Shown in pieces: positions 18,932-28,655 of a stretch of 32,596 nucleotides of DNA (position 1 is its first letter; each line of letters starts with the position of its first letter). The notes beneath the pieces are model-generated. The model did not search any database. It worked only from the letters and a program-made list of their open reading frames with translations, and was not told where the DNA came from. A program made the translations under genes and the position numbers. The DNA lies in the NCBI GenBank assembly GCA_016288295.1, contig JAEEYV010000048.1, forward strand, positions 1 to 32,596, in the 5' to 3' direction. The DNA is from Alphaproteobacteria bacterium. Its GTDB lineage: Bacteria > Pseudomonadota > Alphaproteobacteria > RF32 > CAG-239.

Positions 18932-19552
18932 ATGAAAGTTTTAATTGCTGATGATCACGCACTTTTTCGTGATGCACTCGGAAAGTTGATCGAAAGTCTT
19001 GATACTTCGGCTACTGTCGTGCAGGCGGCAAACTATCTTCAAACACTAAAAATTTTGAATACTGAACCGCGTTTTGATATGGTGGTTGCAGATTTGGAAA
19101 TGCATGATTCTCCGTCGTGGGAGCAGGGAATCGATGAATTGAAAAAATCTGCCGGAGATGCAAGGTTGGTTGTGGTTTCGGCAGTAGAAAATCCACGCAG
19201 TATTCGTAATGCTTTGGAAAAAGGAGCAAGCGGATACATTAGCAAGCGTTCGGAAAGCAAAATCTTGCTTAATGCATTAAAGTTGATTGTTGAAGGAGGA
19301 ACTTATATTCCGCCGGTTTTGCTAAATAAAGGTTCTCCTGTTTATGAAAAACATACAGCCAGAACATTAACCAATCGTCAAAATCAGGTATTGGGACTGG
19401 TGGCACAGGGATTGTCAAATAAACAGATTGCCTATGAGATGGGGGTGTCGGAAGCTACGGTAAAACTTCATATCAACGCACTCTTGCGTTCGGTTGGAGC
19501 GAACAACCGGACACAAGCTGTGATTACGGCGCAGAAAATGGGAATTATTTGA
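18932..19552 (+). CDS. NarL/FixJ-type response regulator (REC + LuxR HTH)
   Basis: MKVLIADDHALFRDAL, VVADLEM acceptor, LTNRQNQVLGLVAQGLSNKQIAYEMGVSEATVKLHINALLRSVGANNRTQAV. Confidence 0.93.
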   Translation: MKVLIADDHALFRDALGKLIESLDTSATVVQAANYLQTLKILNTEPRFDMVVADLEMHDSPSWEQGIDELKKSAGDARLVVVSAVENPRSIRNALEKGASGYISKRSESKILLNALKLIVEGGTYIPPVLLNKGSPVYEKHTARTLTNRQNQVLGLVAQGLSNKQIAYEMGVSEATVKLHINALLRSVGANNRTQAVITAQKMGII

Positions 19553-20086
19553 TTACCATTTTTCCCAATGAATTTTTTCTGGTTTATAGCGTTCTTCAGG
19601 TTGTGGCGGAATTTCGTCAGGATAGCCCATAATGATTATGGCTACCGGGCGAATATGTTCTGGAAGATTTAGGAGTTTGCGCAGACCTTCAATAACAAGA
19701 GGCATTGGCGAAGCGCCACAAAAACAAGTTCCAATACCTTTGGCATGAGCGGCAAGCATTAAATTTTCGGCAGCAAGAGAGCAATCTATATCAGCATAAT
19801 CCCATTTTTCACCATCTTTATCACGGCTAAAAGTTTGTTCAATATTGCCACAAACGACAATGGCGCATGAGGCATCTTTAGCAAAAGAAGTCCAACGTTG
19901 AACATTGCGAAGAGAAGTCAATGTTTGAGGGTTTTCAATGACTAAAAACTCCCAAGGTTGTTTATTATGAGCCGAAGGTGCGTATTGGGCGGCTTTGATA
20001 ATTTCTTCAAGAATTGGGCGAGAAATTTTTTTATTTTGGTATTTACGAATAGAACGTCTGGTTAGAAGTCCTTGGTATAATTCCAT
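19553..20086 (-). CDS. Nitroreductase family protein
   Basis: MELYQGLLTRRSIRKYQNKKISRPILEEIIKAAQYAPSAHNKQPWEFLVI...GIGTCFCG; start at 20086. Confidence 0.92.
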   Translation of the reverse strand: MELYQGLLTRRSIRKYQNKKISRPILEEIIKAAQYAPSAHNKQPWEFLVIENPQTLTSLRNVQRWTSFAKDASCAIVVCGNIEQTFSRDKDGEKWDYADIDCSLAAENLMLAAHAKGIGTCFCGASPMPLVIEGLRKLLNLPEHIRPVAIIIMGYPDEIPPQPEERYKPEKIHWEKW

Positions 20087-20096
20087 ATTTTTTCTC

Positions 20097-20702
20097 CTAA
20101 TTTGTTTTTGATTGAAGTTGTTCAAATCGGGGTAGAACAAAATTTTCGATAATGAAGGCAATTGAGCGATTGACCATTTTGTCAGTGTGAATAATCGTTT
20201 TAACCAGATTATCAAATTCAGAATTTTTGATATTGCGGTTAGCAAGTTGTTCGTACAAAGTGGCCAAATCAGCAAGAGAATCGAGAATTTGGGCAATATA
20301 ATTAGGACATTTTATGTTTTCACAACCGCCCCAAAAACCCTCAAGCCAGCCATTTTCTACCAATTCACGGCGCTCAATGCAGGTGGCAGTGAGATCAGCA
20401 TCATTCTTTATTTTAAAAGGTGGAAGCTCAATTTTGTTACGTTTTACTTGTTCAAATATGTCGTCCCAAAGTCCCATGAAAAATTTAAAAAACAATTCTG
20501 CTTCTTCTTTGGTTTGAAGGCGAGGCTGCTGATTTTGCGGCCAAAGAGAAGATATTACATCAGTCGGTCGCAAGTCGAGGTTGGGACTACAGATAGCGCC
20601 GGCAAAACGGAGCTTTATCAGTGTCAATTTGGCAGGGCATTGGTAGTGTTCAAGCAATTTTGTGAATTTATCATCACCAATATATTTATTTTGGCTTTGC
20701 AT
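20097..20702 (-). CDS. Hypothetical protein, possibly UPF0149/YgfB-like
   Basis: 201 aa ORF directly upstream of the nitroreductase; NGWLEGFWGG motif is only suggestive. Confidence 0.6.
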   Translation of the reverse strand: MQSQNKYIGDDKFTKLLEHYQCPAKLTLIKLRFAGAICSPNLDLRPTDVISSLWPQNQQPRLQTKEEAELFFKFFMGLWDDIFEQVKRNKIELPPFKIKNDADLTATCIERRELVENGWLEGFWGGCENIKCPNYIAQILDSLADLATLYEQLANRNIKNSEFDNLVKTIIHTDKMVNRSIAFIIENFVLPRFEQLQSKTN

Positions 20703-20747
20703 TTTTTACTTCTTCATATTAAATTGTTAGGCAGTGTTTTTAATGTA

Positions 20748-21077
20748 ATGGAGATTTTAAAATTGTCTAGGGTAAAAATGGTCGTTTTGTGTATGCTGTT
20801 GTTTGCGCTCGGAGCTTGTTCTCTGACAGAGCCTTTCGTGGATCGACGACGAGAGGCAGGACGACCAAAAGACAATTTGTATGTCGGGAGTTCAAAGCCT
20901 GATGCACCGGTGGTGTGTTATAACGGTTTAAGAACCAGTTTTGATGAAGTGCAAAAAATGGCTGATGAAGAATGTGTAAAGTATGATACGGGAACAGCCG
21001 CAAGACTCGACGATGAAGAAGTCTTTGCTTGCCGAATTATGACTCCGACAAAAGCTAAATTTCAATGTGTAAGATAA
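20748..21077 (+). CDS. Small putative lipoprotein
   Basis: MEILKLSRVKMVVLCMLLFALGACSLTEP lipobox LGAC; start may instead be 20778. Confidence 0.65.
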   Translation: MEILKLSRVKMVVLCMLLFALGACSLTEPFVDRRREAGRPKDNLYVGSSKPDAPVVCYNGLRTSFDEVQKMADEECVKYDTGTAARLDDEEVFACRIMTPTKAKFQCVR

Positions 21078-21088
21078 AGAGAAAAAAT

Positions 21089-22819
21089 ATGACTTGTGTT
21101 TTAGATGAAAAAATAAATAAAAAATTAGAAAAAGTTTTTAACGAATTAGGGTTTGATTGCAAATATGCAACAGTAAAGAATTCGGATCGTCCGGATTTGA
21201 GTGATTTTCAGTGTAACGGGGCTCTGGCGTTGGCAAAAATTGAAAAAAAGAACCCTCGTCAAATCGGTGAAATGATTGCGGCAAAACTGTCTGAAGATGC
21301 TGATTTTGAAAAGGTTTCTGTTGATGGTCCGGGGTTTTTGAATTTGACGCTTAAAGATGAAACCATTGCCAAAGTAATGGATGAGATGGCAGGTGATGAG
21401 CGTTTTGGCTGTGCAAAAGTTAAAGAGCCAAAAACTGTAATTATGGATTATGGCGGACCGAATGTGGCAAAAGAAATGCATGTGGGACATTTGCGCTCCG
21501 GCGTTATCGGTGAGGCAATGCGTAGAATCGAGGAATTTGTCGGAAATAAACCGATTTCGGATGTACATTTCGGCGACTGGGGAACGCCAATCGGTATGAT
21601 TTTGGCAGAAGTTATCGAACATGACGGCAATCTTGATAAAATGGAAAGTTATAATATTGCGGAGATTACTGCATTTTATAAAAAGGCTAATATTCGCTGT
21701 AAAGAAGATGAAAAAGCCAAAGAAACAGCCAGAATAATTACCGCAAAATTTCAGGACGGAGATGCCGAATATACAAAAGCGTGGAAGCATATTCGCAAAG
21801 TTTCGGTGGATGCTGTTAAAGAAAATTACAAGGAATTAGGAGTGCATTTTGATTTGTGGTTGGGCGAATCTGATGCACATAAGACATGTTTTGAAATAAA
21901 GAAGATTGCTGAAGAAAAAGGGCTTTTGGAGTTTGATGACGGAGCGTATATTATTCGTCTTGATGAAGAAAATAAGCCGAAACCACCGGTAATTATTGAA
22001 AAATCAGACGGAGGATTTACATACCAAGCAACCGATATTGCGACTATCAAAATGAGGGTTGATGATTTGAAGGCCGATGAAATAGTTTATTTTGTTGATA
22101 AGCGGCAGTCATTGCATTTTGAGCAGGTTTTTGAAACGGTTGAAAAACTCGGAATTGCTCCGAATGTAAAGTTGTTGCATATCGGATTTGGAACAGTAAA
22201 CGGAGCTGACGGAAAACCGTTTAAGACCCGCGACGGCGGAGTAATGAATCTGTCGGATATGATTAAAATGTCAAAAGAAAAAGTTGCAGAATCAATGCCA
22301 AAGGCGGGAGTAGAAAGCGGTTTTAGTCAAGAGGAGCTTGATAGGCTGATTTCGCAAGTGGCAATCGGAGCTATAAAGTTTCAGGATTTGAAAAACAATA
22401 TTGCTTCCGGTTATATCTTTGAGTTGGATGATTTTGCTAATTTTGAAGGTAAAACCGGTCCGTATATACAGTATGCGGTAGCAAGAATTAATTCGGTAGT
22501 GCGTAAAAACTCTGAAATTAAACCGACAAAAATTGTGATTACGAATCAGGAAGAAAGAAATTTGGCTTTGAAAATTGCACAGTTGAGTAATGTGGTTATG
22601 CGTTGTGAGGCAGAAAAAGAGCCAAGTATTATTTCTGATTATGTATATAATTTGGCACAGGTTTTTAGCAGTTTTTATAATACATCGCCGATTAAAGGAG
22701 CCGAAAATGCTCAAATAGCGGGTTCTCGTATGGCATTGGCCAAGTTGACACGTGATATTTTGGTTAAGCTTCTTTTCCTTTTGGGAATTGAAGCACCGGA
22801 AGTTATGCCCAAGGCTTAG
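21089..22819 (+). CDS. argS: Arginine-tRNA ligase
   Basis: DYGGPNVAKEMHVGHLRSGVIGEA HIGH-type motif, DVHFGDWGTPIGM, VNGADGKPFKTRDGGVMNLSD. Confidence 0.96.
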   Translation: MTCVLDEKINKKLEKVFNELGFDCKYATVKNSDRPDLSDFQCNGALALAKIEKKNPRQIGEMIAAKLSEDADFEKVSVDGPGFLNLTLKDETIAKVMDEMAGDERFGCAKVKEPKTVIMDYGGPNVAKEMHVGHLRSGVIGEAMRRIEEFVGNKPISDVHFGDWGTPIGMILAEVIEHDGNLDKMESYNIAEITAFYKKANIRCKEDEKAKETARIITAKFQDGDAEYTKAWKHIRKVSVDAVKENYKELGVHFDLWLGESDAHKTCFEIKKIAEEKGLLEFDDGAYIIRLDEENKPKPPVIIEKSDGGFTYQATDIATIKMRVDDLKADEIVYFVDKRQSLHFEQVFETVEKLGIAPNVKLLHIGFGTVNGADGKPFKTRDGGVMNLSDMIKMSKEKVAESMPKAGVESGFSQEELDRLISQVAIGAIKFQDLKNNIASGYIFELDDFANFEGKTGPYIQYAVARINSVVRKNSEIKPTKIVITNQEERNLALKIAQLSNVVMRCEAEKEPSIISDYVYNLAQVFSSFYNTSPIKGAENAQIAGSRMALAKLTRDILVKLLFLLGIEAPEVMPKA

Positions 22820-22879
22820 GAAAAATATTTTATTAAAGCGGATATTATATTACTATAAGCCAATAATTGAGGAGATGTG

Positions 22880-23596
22880 ATGTTTGAAACAAAAGATACA
22901 GAGCCGATTATTGAGTTAGAAAAAGTCGGAATTCGTTATGGACGAGGACCGGAGGTGCTAAGCAATATAGATTTGTCATTGCAAAGAGGGTCTTTCCACT
23001 TTTTGACCGGAAAAAGCGGTGCCGGAAAAACGTCATTATTGAGCATGATGTATTTATGGCAAAAACCAAGTCGCGGACGTTTGAGTATTTTTGGAAATAA
23101 TGTTAATTTTGCTAATCGTAATTCTTTGTCGTTGTTTAGACGCAGAATCGGTGTGGTGTTTCAAGATTTTAGGTTGTTGGAACATGTTTCGGCGTTTGAT
23201 AATGTAGCATTGCCGTTGCGCGTTAGCGGCATGAGTGAAAAAGAAATTCGCAAACGTGTTAATGAGCTATTGAAGTGGGTTGAAATTGATCGTAGTACGT
23301 CTGCAATTACATCAACTTTGTCAGGTGGTGAAAAACAGCGTGTAGCGATTGCTCGCGCGGTGATAAATCGTCCAGATATTTTGTTGGCGGATGAGCCAAC
23401 CGGTAATGTTGATAATGATATTGCTACAAAATTGATGAAGCTATTTATTGAGCTGAATAAATTGGGAACAACGGTAGTAATTGCAACTCACAATGAAAAT
23501 TTAATTAATGAGTTTAAATATCCGTGTATTTGTCTCAAAAATCACAATTTAAAGATAGTGTCGGCGGGAGAAAGAAAAAATGATATGGAAATTTAA
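22880..23596 (+). CDS. ftsE: Cell division ATP-binding protein FtsE
   Basis: GKSGAGKTSLLSMMY Walker A, LSGGEKQRVAIARAVINRPDILLADEPTGNVD. Confidence 0.93.
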   Translation: MFETKDTEPIIELEKVGIRYGRGPEVLSNIDLSLQRGSFHFLTGKSGAGKTSLLSMMYLWQKPSRGRLSIFGNNVNFANRNSLSLFRRRIGVVFQDFRLLEHVSAFDNVALPLRVSGMSEKEIRKRVNELLKWVEIDRSTSAITSTLSGGEKQRVAIARAVINRPDILLADEPTGNVDNDIATKLMKLFIELNKLGTTVVIATHNENLINEFKYPCICLKNHNLKIVSAGERKNDMEI

Positions 23597-24494
23597 AAGC
23601 TCTCGTCATCAGGAACTGCCATTATCAAAAGACAGTTCAAATTTGTTTTTGAAAATTATGATTTCAATTTCTGTGTTTTTGTTTGCTGTAACATTAGCCG
23701 GGGTATTAGCGATTAATTCAATGTTGGTAAATTGGAATGCCAGTATATTGGGTTCGCTGACGGTGCAAATTGTGCCGGTTAGCAATGCAGATCGCCAAAA
23801 AGCGCAGGAAGAAATACTAAAACAAGAACAGCGCGCTGTGGCGTTGTTAGAGGCAATGCCTGAAGCAAAAAAGGTTACTCCATTAAATGATGGACAACTG
23901 CAGAGCTTGTTGCGTCCGTGGTTGGGTGATGATGTCGATATAAATGAATTGCCAATGCCGAGGTTGATTGATGTTAAACTAAAATCAGGGGCCGAAATTA
24001 ATTTTAAACAGTTGGCGGAAAAGCTGGCAACGGTGGCTCCACAAGCATCGTTGGATAACCATAAATTGTGGCTTAATAAGTTGATAAATTTTGCTGCCGG
24101 TTTGAAAGTGTTGGCATTAGCAGTTTTGTTGTTGGTAATAGGCGTAACTTCAGGTGCAATCTTTTATACAACACAAACAAGCCTGGGCTTGCACAAAGAT
24201 GTAATTGAAATTTTGCATATTATGGGAGCTAAAGATACATATATTGCTCAACAATATGCGGGACGAACTGCGTGGTTAGGCTTGATTGGCGGTATAATAG
24301 GTGTGCTAATTGCTATTCCGATTATATTTTTGATAGCGCACCTTGCCGGACAAATTGAAGGCGGAATTATTGATGAAGCCAGATTGTCAATAGGTTCTTG
24401 GGTGGCGATAGTCAGCCTTCCTCTGTTTTCATCACTTGTGGCAATGCAAACCGCTTATTATACGGTTAAACATACTTTAGAAAGAATGATGTAG
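23580..24494 (+). CDS. ftsX: Cell division permease FtsX
   Basis: Overlaps ftsE; TM plus extracellular domain; VIEILHIMGAKDTYIAQQYAGR typical FtsX. Confidence 0.92.
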   Translation: MIWKFKSSRHQELPLSKDSSNLFLKIMISISVFLFAVTLAGVLAINSMLVNWNASILGSLTVQIVPVSNADRQKAQEEILKQEQRAVALLEAMPEAKKVTPLNDGQLQSLLRPWLGDDVDINELPMPRLIDVKLKSGAEINFKQLAEKLATVAPQASLDNHKLWLNKLINFAAGLKVLALAVLLLVIGVTSGAIFYTTQTSLGLHKDVIEILHIMGAKDTYIAQQYAGRTAWLGLIGGIIGVLIAIPIIFLIAHLAGQIEGGIIDEARLSIGSWVAIVSLPLFSSLVAMQTAYYTVKHTLERMM

Positions 24495-24497
24495 CAA

Positions 24498-25079
24498 ATG
24501 ACTAAAAAACAAATTGTCTTTCTGTTGATATTGTTGCTAGTGTGGGGTGCCGGTTTTGAGGCTTTTAACTACAAAATCAATAGCTATGCTAATGTCAGCG
24601 ATGTTAAGGCAGATGCAATTGTGGTTTTGACCGGTGGGCGAAACAGGCTGAAAGAAGCTGTTAGGTTGCTGAATTCTAAAAAAGCAGAGAGGTTGTTTGT
24701 ATCGGGTGTTTTTAGCGGAACGTCTTTGAAAGAATTGCAGAATCGAGAAGATGTTGAAATTTTTGATTCAGAACAAGTAACGTTGGATAAAAAGTCAACC
24801 AATACGGTTGAAAATGCAAAAGAAACATCTGAATGGATAAAGAAAAATAAAATTAATTCAATTTATTTGGTTACTTCAAATTATCATATGCCTCGCAGTA
24901 TAGCCGAGTTTAGGCGTTATAATCCGAAACTTGATATTATTCCGTATCCTGTTTATTCCGATAAAGTTGCACGCGAGTGGTGGAAAAATTGGCATAGTTT
25001 TTCTTTGCTGGCCAGTGAGTATAACAAGTTTTTGTATGTGTTGATTGTTAAGAGTGTTATCGTAAAAAAAGGAGAGTAG
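24498..25079 (+). CDS. YdcF-like DUF218 membrane protein
   Basis: ADAIVVLTGGRNRLKEAVRLL, NTVENAKETSEW, LVTSNYHMPRS. Confidence 0.9.
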   Translation: MTKKQIVFLLILLLVWGAGFEAFNYKINSYANVSDVKADAIVVLTGGRNRLKEAVRLLNSKKAERLFVSGVFSGTSLKELQNREDVEIFDSEQVTLDKKSTNTVENAKETSEWIKKNKINSIYLVTSNYHMPRSIAEFRRYNPKLDIIPYPVYSDKVAREWWKNWHSFSLLASEYNKFLYVLIVKSVIVKKGE

Positions 25080-25080
25080 C

Positions 25081-25839
25081 ATGCTTTTTGTCCGTTCGCT
25101 GTTGAGTAATATATGGATTTATGGTGTAATAGGGTTTGGCGTTCTTTTTTGCAGTATATTCGGATGGTTTATGCCGCAAAAATGGCATGTTTTTTGGTGG
25201 GGGCGTATGATGTGTCCGGTAGTGATATGGGGTATGAGAGTTTTTGGCGGATTAAAAATTGAAGTGCGCGGCAAACAATATCTCAATAAAAATGCAATTT
25301 ATGCCTGTAAACACGAATCGGCAGCAGAAACATATTTTTTAGCGGCTATTGTGAATAAAGCAACTATGGTGTTGAAAAAAGAACTTACGTATATTCCGTT
25401 TTTCGGTTGGGCGCAGGCAATGTATGGGTGTATTCCGGTTGATCGTTCAGCCGGTGCGAGTGCAATGAAAAAAATGTTGGCTAGTGCCAAAAAAGTGATG
25501 AGTACTGGGCGTCCGTTGATTATTTTTCCGGAAGGGCACAGAGTTCCGGCAGGTACAAGTTTGAAATATAAACCGGGATTTTTGTTTTTGGCACAAAATT
25601 TGAAATTACCCGTGGTTCCGGTGGCTTTGAACAGCGGTATGTTTTGGCCGCGTAGCTCGTTTAAGCATATTCCGGGAAAAATTGTGGTCGAATTTTTGCC
25701 TCCGATTGATATTCAAGGTGATAAGAATGAATGCATTGAAAGAATTCAAAAATGTATTGAAGATAAATGCTATGAATTAAATCACGAAGCAATGCGTGAT
25801 TATCCGGCTTGTAAAGTTAATTATGCCGGAAAAGACTAG
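25081..25839 (+). CDS. plsC: 1-acylglycerol-3-phosphate O-acyltransferase
   Basis: KHESAAETYF, FPEGHRVPAGTS, PVVPVALNSG acyltransferase motifs. Confidence 0.92.
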   Translation: MLFVRSLLSNIWIYGVIGFGVLFCSIFGWFMPQKWHVFWWGRMMCPVVIWGMRVFGGLKIEVRGKQYLNKNAIYACKHESAAETYFLAAIVNKATMVLKKELTYIPFFGWAQAMYGCIPVDRSAGASAMKKMLASAKKVMSTGRPLIIFPEGHRVPAGTSLKYKPGFLFLAQNLKLPVVPVALNSGMFWPRSSFKHIPGKIVVEFLPPIDIQGDKNECIERIQKCIEDKCYELNHEAMRDYPACKVNYAGKD

Positions 25840-26381
25840 TTGTTGAAAGTTAAAAACCAAAATTTGGCAATTCCATAACGACGAGAATCAATAAGTTGCA
25901 GAGGGGAAGGAATGTCTAATTCTTCTTTGGCATTGGTTTCAACTATGCAAATGCCGTTGGGGGCAAGCCAGTTGTTTTTGATTACGGATAATAAAGCTTT
26001 TTCATTAAGACCTTTGTTATAAGGAGCATCCATAAAAATAACATCAAAAATTTGTTGTGGATGCGGCAAAGATGAAGCGTCGGTTTTTATAACGGTTATT
26101 TTGTTTTTTTCATTTGGAAAAAGGTTGATGTTTTTGGTAAGAGTTGAAGTATCAATATCAACCAATGTTACGCTTTGTGCTCCGCGAGAAAGAGCTTCAA
26201 GCCCGAAAGCTCCGGTTCCGGCAAAGATATCGGCAAGATTGATTTGCTTCCACTCTTTATTCAATTTTGAGTTGAGAATATTGAAGACAGATTCACGAGC
26301 TTTGTCGGCAGTAGGGCGGATTGCTTCCGTTTTTGGGGATAAAAGTTTTTTGCCTCGATATAATCCGCCGATGATTCTCAT
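25836..26381 (-). CDS. rsmD: 16S rRNA (guanine966-N2)-methyltransferase RsmD
   Basis: MRIIGGLYRGKKLLSP, RPTADKARESVFNIL, DIFAGTGAFGLEALSRGA, FMDAPYNKGL. Confidence 0.94.
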   Translation of the reverse strand: MRIIGGLYRGKKLLSPKTEAIRPTADKARESVFNILNSKLNKEWKQINLADIFAGTGAFGLEALSRGAQSVTLVDIDTSTLTKNINLFPNEKNKITVIKTDASSLPHPQQIFDVIFMDAPYNKGLNEKALLSVIKNNWLAPNGICIVETNAKEELDIPSPLQLIDSRRYGIAKFWFLTFNN

Positions 26382-27106
26382 AGTTCAAACTTTCCGCCGA
26401 GTTGTTCTTTTAAGACTTTGTGGGGGACTTCTTTGACTTCACCTTTTTTAAGGCTTCCAAGTTGGAACGGACCGTAAGACAAACGGATAAGACGAGCAAC
26501 ATCCAGACCGATATGTTGCATTAGCCGACGGATTTCACGATTTTTGCCTTCAGTTAGGGTTATGGTCAGCCAGGTATTAGAGCCTTGGGTGTTATCAATG
26601 GCAATTTTGACTGGTCCGTAGTTGATGCCATCAATGGTAACTCCGTTTGTCACAGAATCGAGTTTTTGTTGAGTTACGGAACCATGGACTTTGACTTTGT
26701 AACGGCGACTCCATCCGTTTTGCGGTAGCTCAAGAAGCCGGGAAAGTTCTCCGTTATTGGTTAGTAAAAGGAGCCCTTCAGAATTGAGGTCGAGCCTGCC
26801 AACGGATATAACGCGAGGCATATAGTCAGGTAAATTGTCAAATACGGTAGGTCGTGAAGAATCCTTGTGAGAAGTGATTAAACCTACGGGTTTGTAATAA
26901 AGCCAAAGTCTGGTTTGTTCAATTTCAGGAAGCTTTTCGCCATCAATGAGAATTTTGTCTGTAGGTTCAACATTGATTGCAGGTGAGTTTATAACTTGTC
27001 CGTTTAAGGTTACACGTTGTTGTAAAATTAATTCTTCAGCGGCACGGCGTGAGCAGACACCGGAACGGGCGATAAATTTGGCTATTCTTTCACTCATTTT
27101 AAGCAA
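26378..27106 (-). CDS. RluB/RsuA-family pseudouridine synthase
   Basis: S4 domain, SVGRLDLNSEGLLLLTNNGEL, EGKNREIRRLMQHIGLDVARLIRLSYGPF. Confidence 0.92.
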   Translation of the reverse strand: MLKMSERIAKFIARSGVCSRRAAEELILQQRVTLNGQVINSPAINVEPTDKILIDGEKLPEIEQTRLWLYYKPVGLITSHKDSSRPTVFDNLPDYMPRVISVGRLDLNSEGLLLLTNNGELSRLLELPQNGWSRRYKVKVHGSVTQQKLDSVTNGVTIDGINYGPVKIAIDNTQGSNTWLTITLTEGKNREIRRLMQHIGLDVARLIRLSYGPFQLGSLKKGEVKEVPHKVLKEQLGGKFEL

Positions 27107-27156
27107 TCCTCAATAAATTTGTGCTTATGATACATTAGGCAAAGGAAAAAATAAAG

Positions 27157-27624
27157 ATGAATTGTCAAGATTATATGAAAATTGCCCTAAAACAGGCGGA
27201 AAAAGCTTTTATAAAAGATGAAGTTCCGGTAGGAGCTGTGATAGTTGACCCTATTTCGGGAGAGGTAGTGGCAAAAGCCGGAAATTGCGGTGAGCATGGT
27301 AAAGAAGCGTTTGCTCATGCGGAAATTGAGGTTATGCGAAAAGCTTGTAAAAAGCTGAATACGAATCGCTTATACGGCATGGAGCTATATGTTACATTGG
27401 AACCGTGTACAATGTGTGCGGCAGCGATTTCAATGATGAGAATTGCAAAAGTATATTTTGGAGCTAAAGATGAAAAAGGCGGAGCTATTGTGAGCGGTGT
27501 GCGTTTTTATGAGCAGGCGACCTGTCATCATCGTCCGCAGGTCGAGGGCGGTATTTTGGAAAAAGATTGTTCAAAAATATTGAAGGATTTTTTCAAGGCA
27601 AAAAGGTGTAGAAAAAGCGAATAA
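27157..27624 (+). CDS. tadA: tRNA adenosine(34) deaminase
   Basis: DEVPVGAVIVD, FAHAEIEVM, LEPCTMCAAAI. Confidence 0.92.
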   Translation: MNCQDYMKIALKQAEKAFIKDEVPVGAVIVDPISGEVVAKAGNCGEHGKEAFAHAEIEVMRKACKKLNTNRLYGMELYVTLEPCTMCAAAISMMRIAKVYFGAKDEKGGAIVSGVRFYEQATCHHRPQVEGGILEKDCSKILKDFFKAKRCRKSE

Positions 27625-27686
27625 AAAGATAGCATTAAAAAAAACTAGCATTAGCATATTAAAAGGTTTTTTTGCTGAAGGTTACT

Positions 27687-28175
27687 ATGAACTTGAAAAA
27701 AATTGTATTTACTAAAGTTCCGCCGAGTATAAGCAAAACCAACCGTCGTTTTTTTGACCGACATGTACGCAGAGCCTTTGTACAATATGTTGCATATGTG
27801 GGATTGTTTGACGGGGTGCTTACCGAAGAGGAAATTGAAAATGCAAAAGACGGTATTTTACCTAAATATTTGGATGTTCATCATATTGTTCCGTTATCAG
27901 GCTCTACAAGTTTAGACATTAATGCTTTTACAAATTTAACAATTCTTCATAAATCAACTCATACTTATATCAACAGAAAAATTTTTGAACCGCAGTTAAA
28001 AGATTTGCCGGAGGGTAAAAGTCGGGAGATATATATTCCAGAGTTTGCTATGGTTGATGCGGATAGAATTATTGCAATAAAAGCTGGAAAATCAAAAGAG
28101 CAGTTTCGAATAGAGCAGCAGTTTTTGATTGAGCAACAATTACAAAATATGAGAAGATACAAAGGGCGAATGTAA
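27687..28175 (+). CDS. HNH endonuclease-fold-like protein
   Basis: LDVHHIVPLSGSTSLDINAFTNLTILHKSTHTYIN carries HH...N...H HNH spacing; start at 27687. Confidence 0.7.
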   Translation: MNLKKIVFTKVPPSISKTNRRFFDRHVRRAFVQYVAYVGLFDGVLTEEEIENAKDGILPKYLDVHHIVPLSGSTSLDINAFTNLTILHKSTHTYINRKIFEPQLKDLPEGKSREIYIPEFAMVDADRIIAIKAGKSKEQFRIEQQFLIEQQLQNMRRYKGRM

Positions 28176-28230
28176 AAAAATAATTATAAGTTACGAAATG
28201 TTAATAAAAATGGTCTTATAATTCCAGTTT

Positions 28231-28560
28231 ATGGAGATTATGGCTATTATGGGACTGTTACAAGACATAAAGTATCGTTTGAAAAGATCAGGGCTGCTGA
28301 TATTTTTTGTTATGCTTTTCTTCTATTTTTGTTTTAACGGGTTTTATGGCGATCGGGGATTTCAAAAATATATGTATTTGAAAAAAGAAGTTGCGTATGC
28401 TCATGAAATTGCGGACCAATATCGGCATCAAAAAGAGGAATTAAATGAAAAAGTTAAGCTTTTGTCTCCGGGAAGCCTGGATTTGGATATGCTTGATGAA
28501 AGAGCCAGGGAAGTCTTGAATATGGTCGGTTCCGGCGAATTGATTTTGTTAGATGAATAG
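28231..28560 (+). CDS. FtsB/DivIC septum formation initiator-like
   Basis: Single TM followed by a coiled coil and DERAREVLNMVGSGELILLDE ending. Confidence 0.82.
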   Translation: MEIMAIMGLLQDIKYRLKRSGLLIFFVMLFFYFCFNGFYGDRGFQKYMYLKKEVAYAHEIADQYRHQKEELNEKVKLLSPGSLDLDMLDERAREVLNMVGSGELILLDE

Positions 28561-28655
28561 CCTTAATGACGGCAAATTGTAGATAGTGTAAAAAAATACT
28601 GTATTTTTTGTTTTTTTCTTGCTATATATGTTTTCCTGATAGGGAATTATATGGT

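Noticed and set aside
20187-20747. Long plus-strand ORF before the small lipoprotein
   Set aside because: It is antisense to the 20097-20702 gene; only the portion from about 20748 has a lipoprotein signal.
28182-28223. aattataag...cttataatt 9-bp inverted repeat before the ftsB-like gene
   Set aside because: AT-only palindrome is likely by chance in this composition; no supporting regulator or second site.
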